Assembly (NCBI GenBank): GCA_030744095.1
Contig: JASLRF010000644.1
Location: forward strand, 1-7,040
DNA from: Pirellulaceae bacterium
Lineage (GTDB): Bacteria > Planctomycetota > Planctomycetia > Pirellulales > Pirellulaceae
Direction of reading: 5' to 3'
DNA: 7,040 nucleotides
The translations under genes and the position numbers were made by a program. Below are positions 3,958 through 7,040 of the stretch, piece by piece. Each line of letters begins with the position of its first letter. Within the stretch, counting starts at the first letter, position 1. The notes under the pieces are model-generated. The model was not told the origin of the DNA and ran no database searches. It saw nothing but the letters and a program-made list of their open reading frames with translations.

Positions 3958-6210
3958 ATGCGATTAACCTTACGCACGATGTTGGCCTATCTGGATGACA
4001 TTCTGGAGCCGAAAGATGCCGGCGAGCTAGGCGAGAAAATCCAGGAGAGCAGTTTTGCAAGCGATTTGGTGCATCGGATTCGCACGTCGACGCGCCGGCT
4101 AAGGTTGGGCGCGCCCAAGTTGACGGGTCAAGGCACGGGGCTCGATCCGAACACGGTGGCCGAGTATCTGGACAACACGTTGCCGGCCGATCACGTCCCA
4201 GACTTCGAGAAAGTTTGTTTGGAATCGGACGTTCACTTGGCGGAAGTCGCCTCCTGCCACCAGGTGCTCACGATTGTGTTAGGGGAACCGGCGGAAATCG
4301 ATCAACCGCTGCGTGAGCGGATGTACCGGATTGGGCACGACTCGGTAGAGTCGGCCACACCTGGGGCAACGAGCAGCGTCACACCCCCTCCCGTGCCGGC
4401 ACAAGACGAATCGGGTAACGGGGCGGTTACCACATTGGCGCCGCCTGCGCGAACAACGAACTCGGATCCCGCTGGCCGTGGTGGGCCACCAGCCACAGGC
4501 GTCTCGATGAAGTCGTTGGCCATCACGTTGTTGTGCACTTTTGTCGTGGTGGTCGTAGCCCTTCGCGCCGTTGGGCCGTTTGACCACACCCACGTCGCGT
4601 ATCGTTTGTTGTTTGGTCAGCGTAGCAGTGGCGAGGTGACGCAAAGCGACGTGAAAGGGCCGCCTGCCCCCGCGGCGGATGGGACGCAGCCTGTGGCAGG
4701 TGCGGAGTCGACAGAACAGGCCGTCGGAGAGTCGCCCGCGACTGTTGGACCGGCCGTAACGCAGAACCTCGACGACAACGCGAAGGAACCCACAACAACT
4801 CCCGAGATCCCACACAGCGATCCGCCAGTGTCACCGATTACCAAAGCGGCAGTGGACGATCCCCCATCCACGACCGATAAAATCCCAGCGACGGTAACGC
4901 CCGGCGTGGACCCAACGACGGTTCCAGATGTGATCAGCGAAACACCATCTGTGCCAGTGGAACCGGGCACAACGCCACCGACGGATCCACCAACCACAGT
5001 GGACGTGGTCCCAGCTCCAAAAGTCGATGTGACCGAAGTGGTCGAAGTGGGCCGGTATGTGGCCGAGGACCAAATGCTGGCGCGGTATGACGCGTCAACC
5101 GATGACTGGTATCAGGTTGCCAATGCTACCCTGCTAGCAGCCGGTGATCGGCTGATTTCGTTTCCAACCTACCGTCCGCACGCCGTGATCGGCGACATCA
5201 ATGTCACCTTCATTAATGCGACCAGCGTCGAATTGATGACACCTGGCGAGGAAGGGCAACCGCGGATGAACGTGCTTTTCGGAAATGCCGTGATTCTGCC
5301 GTTTAAGGCCGCCGCCGGACGGATTGCGTTGAAGATCGGAGACCAGGAAGGGAACGTTGTTTTTGGCGATTTGGATTCGGTCGCCGCAGTGAAGATTTCG
5401 CGATACCTGCCACCTGGTGTGGATCCGGAGAAAACAGTCGCCAACCATATCTTTCAGTTGTATGCAGTCAGCGGTCGAGTTGGGTGGAGCGAGCCTGGCG
5501 CAAAGACGATCGTCGTCGACGCAGGTCGCATGTTAGCGCGCGTCGACGGCAGCGCGGCGTCGGTCGTTGATGCAGGACCGTTACCGGCGTGGATCGAAGG
5601 ACGTGATCAAAAGGAGATCGAACGACGCGCTTCGCTAGAGCTGCGGACCGCCCTGGAGAAAGACCAACCGCTTAGTCGATCGTTGATGGAAATGACGGAT
5701 TTTCGCCAGCATGAAGTTGTGGACCTCGCTTGCCGGTCCCTGAGTTACTTGGCGGTCTACGATCCACTGGTAAAAGCGCTCAGCGACAAACGACAGCATT
5801 ATTACTGGAGTGATCAATTTGACGAATTGCGTGCCATCGGGGCGCGAGGCCCTGAGTCCGCGGCAGCGCTACGCCGGATGATCGAGAAACTCCATGCGAG
5901 CGACGCGGCGTCGCTGTATCGGCTGACATGGGGATTCTCGCCTGCACAACTAAGTCGAGGTGGAGACGCAGAATTGGTGGACTTGCTGGAAAACGACGCA
6001 ATGAGTTTGCGTGTGATGGCGTTCATGAATCTGGAGAGGATTACTGGGGGTGTTACTAAGAACTTCCGTCCAGAATTGCCGCCAAGTCAGGAAAAAACGA
6101 AAGTCGCAAACTGGCGGCGCGCGTTGAACGACGGAGCGATTGTCTACAAGACGCCCCCGACCCCGTGGGCACCCCCCACATCTGAAGCCGCCGCAGGTTC
6201 GAGCCGCTAA
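3958..6210 (+). CDS. Large single-pass membrane protein, anti-sigma/FecR-like architecture
   Basis: The 750-residue protein has five parts. Residues 1-125 form a helical cytoplasmic region with two related YLD motifs (YLDDIL at 11-16, YLDNTL at 70-75) and a conserved-looking ESDVHLAEVASCHQ (89-102). Residues 130-182 are a Pro/Thr/Gly linker. One membrane helix follows (about 184-203, rich in Val), then an acidic Pro/Thr/Val-rich linker (225-360). Residues 363-545 look like a beta-rich FecR-type region, with AGDRLISFPTYRPHAVIGDI and a second strand set at LYAVSGRVGW (501-510) and VDAGRMLARVDG (520-531). The C-terminal part (555-735) is helical, HEAT-like, with LRVMAFMNLERITGG (684-698) and VANWRRALNDG (716-726). 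The inside-TM-FecR order matches transmembrane anti-sigma regulators, but no sigma factor gene is adjacent and no zinc-binding H-x3-C-x2-C is present. I recall this family as planctomycete-specific with no known function. ATG at 3958 fits that conserved start. Confidence 0.88.
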   Translation: MRLTLRTMLAYLDDILEPKDAGELGEKIQESSFASDLVHRIRTSTRRLRLGAPKLTGQGTGLDPNTVAEYLDNTLPADHVPDFEKVCLESDVHLAEVASCHQVLTIVLGEPAEIDQPLRERMYRIGHDSVESATPGATSSVTPPPVPAQDESGNGAVTTLAPPARTTNSDPAGRGGPPATGVSMKSLAITLLCTFVVVVVALRAVGPFDHTHVAYRLLFGQRSSGEVTQSDVKGPPAPAADGTQPVAGAESTEQAVGESPATVGPAVTQNLDDNAKEPTTTPEIPHSDPPVSPITKAAVDDPPSTTDKIPATVTPGVDPTTVPDVISETPSVPVEPGTTPPTDPPTTVDVVPAPKVDVTEVVEVGRYVAEDQMLARYDASTDDWYQVANATLLAAGDRLISFPTYRPHAVIGDINVTFINATSVELMTPGEEGQPRMNVLFGNAVILPFKAAAGRIALKIGDQEGNVVFGDLDSVAAVKISRYLPPGVDPEKTVANHIFQLYAVSGRVGWSEPGAKTIVVDAGRMLARVDGSAASVVDAGPLPAWIEGRDQKEIERRASLELRTALEKDQPLSRSLMEMTDFRQHEVVDLACRSLSYLAVYDPLVKALSDKRQHYYWSDQFDELRAIGARGPESAAALRRMIEKLHASDAASLYRLTWGFSPAQLSRGGDAELVDLLENDAMSLRVMAFMNLERITGGVTKNFRPELPPSQEKTKVANWRRALNDGAIVYKTPPTPWAPPTSEAAAGSSR
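4507..4566 (+). other. Encoded transmembrane helix of the large membrane protein
   Basis: Codons 184-203 encode SMKSLAITLLCTFVVVVVAL-like hydrophobic sequence followed by Arg203. It is the only clear membrane segment in the 750-residue protein. It divides a cytoplasmic N-terminal 183 residues from an outer region of about 545 residues, if the N-terminus is inside. Confidence 0.8.
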
Positions 6211-6486
6211 GTGGTCTGGATATTCAGTGATACGACTCTTACGGCCGGACTTTGTGAGCGTTCTGACCGCTGCGCCAGCGTGGCCATTGTCTCACGATTC
6301 CGGCTACCTCGACTCGCCTTGGTATTTGCGGGGCAATGCCCCTCACGACGGATTCCCATATTCGAGCGGTTTTTCGCTGTTGCAGCTTGAAAAAGTCCAG
6401 AATATGGCGAAACTAGTGCTGGGGATGGTGTTTGAGCCGAATGCTGAGAGCCACACTCGTTCTGATTTCCCCCCAGCCTCGTGAAA

Positions 6487-6506
6487 GATATGATATTCTT
6501 CATATC
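6487..6506. repeat. Perfect 7-bp inverted repeat upstream of hpf
   Basis: GATATGA (6487-6493) and TCATATC (6500-6506) are perfect complements around TATTCT. It is A/T-rich in a G/C-rich context and lacks a following T-run on either strand, so an operator-type binding site is more likely than a terminator. It lies about 106 bases upstream of the candidate hpf -35. Confidence 0.55.
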
Positions 6507-6611
6507 AAAGGCCGCCTTACGGACTGGCCACTTTACTGACCATCAGCAGAATGGGTAGAGTGGGGTGAATGGAATGTTTTTAGTTGAGCGTTGATGAGGA
6601 TGCATTTGGAA

Positions 6612-6639
6612 TTGTGCCCGGCGTTGGGGGCACTAGAAT
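6612..6639 (+). promoter_or_regulatory. hpf: Candidate promoter for hpf
   Basis: TAGAAT (6634-6639) matches the sigma-70 -10 consensus at five of six bases. TTGTGC (6612-6617) is a weak -35, 16 bases upstream. Transcription would start near 6646, placing the 13-bp tandem repeat in the leader. No sigma-54 pair (GG-N10-GC with the usual flanks) was recognised. Confidence 0.3.
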
Positions 6640-6652
6640 AGAGGGCTTCGAC

Positions 6653-6678
6653 CAGTGTAGGGCTACAGTGTAGGGCCA
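6653..6678 (+). repeat. 13-bp tandem repeat in the hpf upstream region
   Basis: CAGTGTAGGGCTA (6653-6665) is followed directly by CAGTGTAGGGCCA (6666-6678), differing at one base. The pair ends 49 bases before the hpf start. It may be a paired binding site for a protein on DNA or RNA. Confidence 0.85.
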
Positions 6679-6713
6679 CACAAACGTAAAGCCAGCAATA
6701 GGTTTAGAAGGCT

Positions 6714-6721
6714 AGGAGAGG
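6714..6721 (+). promoter_or_regulatory. hpf: Ribosome binding site that decides the GTG start of hpf
   Basis: AGGAGAGG lies six bases before GTG at 6728-6730 and is one of the two best Shine-Dalgarno matches in the window. It fixes the start at GTG, where the family alignment also begins. Confidence 0.8.
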
Positions 6722-6727
6722 TTTTCG

Positions 6728-7040
6728 GTGCAGATCACGATTTCAGCTCGACACGGACATCTCAGCGATCAGACTCAACAGAAAATCTCGGAAAAAGCCG
6801 AAAAGCTCCGCAAGTTCTTCGATAGGATCACAGCGATCGAAGTCACCGTTGATCTCGAGCACCACGAAGAGACGGTCGACGTTGAGATACGTGCATCGGC
6901 GGAACGCACCGATGGTTTTGTGGCGCGTGATTCGGCCTCCGAGCTGTTCGCGGCGCTTGATGGCGTGATCCACAAGATCGAGCAACAACTTCGCAAACAC
7001 AAAGAACGATTGCAAACAAGTCACCGTCAGCCGGGCAGAA
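6728..7040 (+). CDS. hpf: Ribosome hibernation promoting factor, C-terminus cut by the window edge
   Basis: The visible 104 codons encode an HPF/RaiA (YfiA) family protein. Members bind the 30S decoding centre in stationary phase or starvation, block mRNA and tRNA, and promote inactive 70S or 100S ribosomes. The sequence runs parallel to E. coli HPF (95 aa): MQITISARHGHLSD at the start, KLRKFFDRI (26-34), an acidic beta-strand pair (39-54), EIRASAERTD (53-62), and FAALDGVIHKIEQQLRKHKERL (74-95) against the family's Y/F-AA-I/L-DG-I-K-QL-KHK helix. Basic residues at 86-100 fit rRNA contact. The frame stays open at the right edge after QTSHRQPGR, so I cannot tell a short HPF with a tail from a long HPF with a dimerisation domain. 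The start is GTG with a strong Shine-Dalgarno. In many bacteria hpf is followed by ptsN; that would lie outside the window. Confidence 0.95.
   Translation, partial: MQITISARHGHLSDQTQQKISEKAEKLRKFFDRITAIEVTVDLEHHEETVDVEIRASAERTDGFVARDSASELFAALDGVIHKIEQQLRKHKERLQTSHRQPGR

Larger units (their letters stand above)
6211..6727. other. 517-bp intergenic region before hpf
   Basis: No convincing gene is seen on either strand. The part nearest the large gene (6211-6480) contains one small stem, GGGGC-AAT-GCCCC at 6330-6342, without a T-run. The part nearest hpf holds an inverted repeat (6487-6506), a candidate promoter (6612-6639), a 13-bp tandem repeat (6653-6678) and a strong Shine-Dalgarno (6714-6721). 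I see no tRNA or named riboswitch. The length leaves room for a small RNA or long leader. Confidence 0.6.

Noticed and set aside
3338..3967. Longer overlapping plus-strand frame of 209 codons
   Set aside because: It is His/Arg/Cys-rich and has no hydrophobic or domain pattern. The overlapping 102-residue frame has an export signal, a membrane helix and better codon use.
6330..6342. GGGGC-AAT-GCCCC stem as a terminator of the large gene
   Set aside because: The stem is only five pairs and no T-run follows.
6140..6503. Two overlapping frames of about 100 codons downstream of the large gene (6140-6484 plus, 6207-6503 minus)
   Set aside because: Neither has a binding site, membrane or domain pattern. 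The plus frame begins inside the large gene. A relic gene cannot be excluded but is not supported.
6743..7024. Minus-strand frame of 93 codons opposite hpf
   Set aside because: It is the antisense shadow of a clear HPF sequence.

Overview
The window looks like chromosomal DNA from a planctomycete, probably of the Pirellulaceae (Rhodopirellula-like) group. I base this on the large membrane protein at 3958-6210, whose opening (MRLTLRTMLAYLDD) and overall layout I remember only from planctomycetes, on the style of the small Trp-rich membrane protein at 3435-3743, and on the scarcity of good Shine-Dalgarno sequences. No database search was possible, so the taxon is an inference. I see no mobile elements, CRISPR arrays, rRNA or tRNA genes.

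Left part, minus strand (2-2975). Three genes run right to left and may form one transcription unit: an HDOD-domain protein (2070-2975), glycine C-acetyltransferase (2-amino-3-ketobutyrate CoA ligase, kbl, 760-1944), and a sialidase/BNR-type beta-propeller protein cut by the left edge (2-707). A 19-codon mini-ORF (704-763) fills the kbl-propeller gap. It overlaps the kbl stop and the propeller start through ATGA junctions and is preceded by a strong AAGGAGG. A 7-bp tandem repeat lies inside it.

Middle (2976-3434). A divergent intergenic region separates the minus-strand genes from the plus-strand half. It holds a perfect 15-bp tandem duplication that sits between, and sets the spacing of, a plausible -35/-10 pair for the HDOD gene. 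It also holds a set of alternative short stems ahead of the next plus-strand gene.

Right part, plus strand (3435-7040). A small secreted or membrane protein (3435-3743) is followed by a 750-residue single-pass membrane protein. That protein has a duplicated N-terminal YLD motif, a long acidic Pro/Thr linker, a FecR-like beta region and a helical C-terminal region, and resembles a transmembrane regulator of the anti-sigma type. After a 517-bp gap with an inverted repeat, a 13-bp tandem repeat and a candidate promoter, the start of hpf (ribosome hibernation promoting factor) runs off the right edge.

The halves share no obvious pathway. The left is threonine/glycine catabolism plus a signalling-type HDOD protein and a glycosidase-like protein; the right is envelope-linked regulation and ribosome dormancy. 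I do not see a clear new multi-gene system. The most unusual features are the coupled mini-ORF with its frame-changing repeat and the duplication-built promoter.
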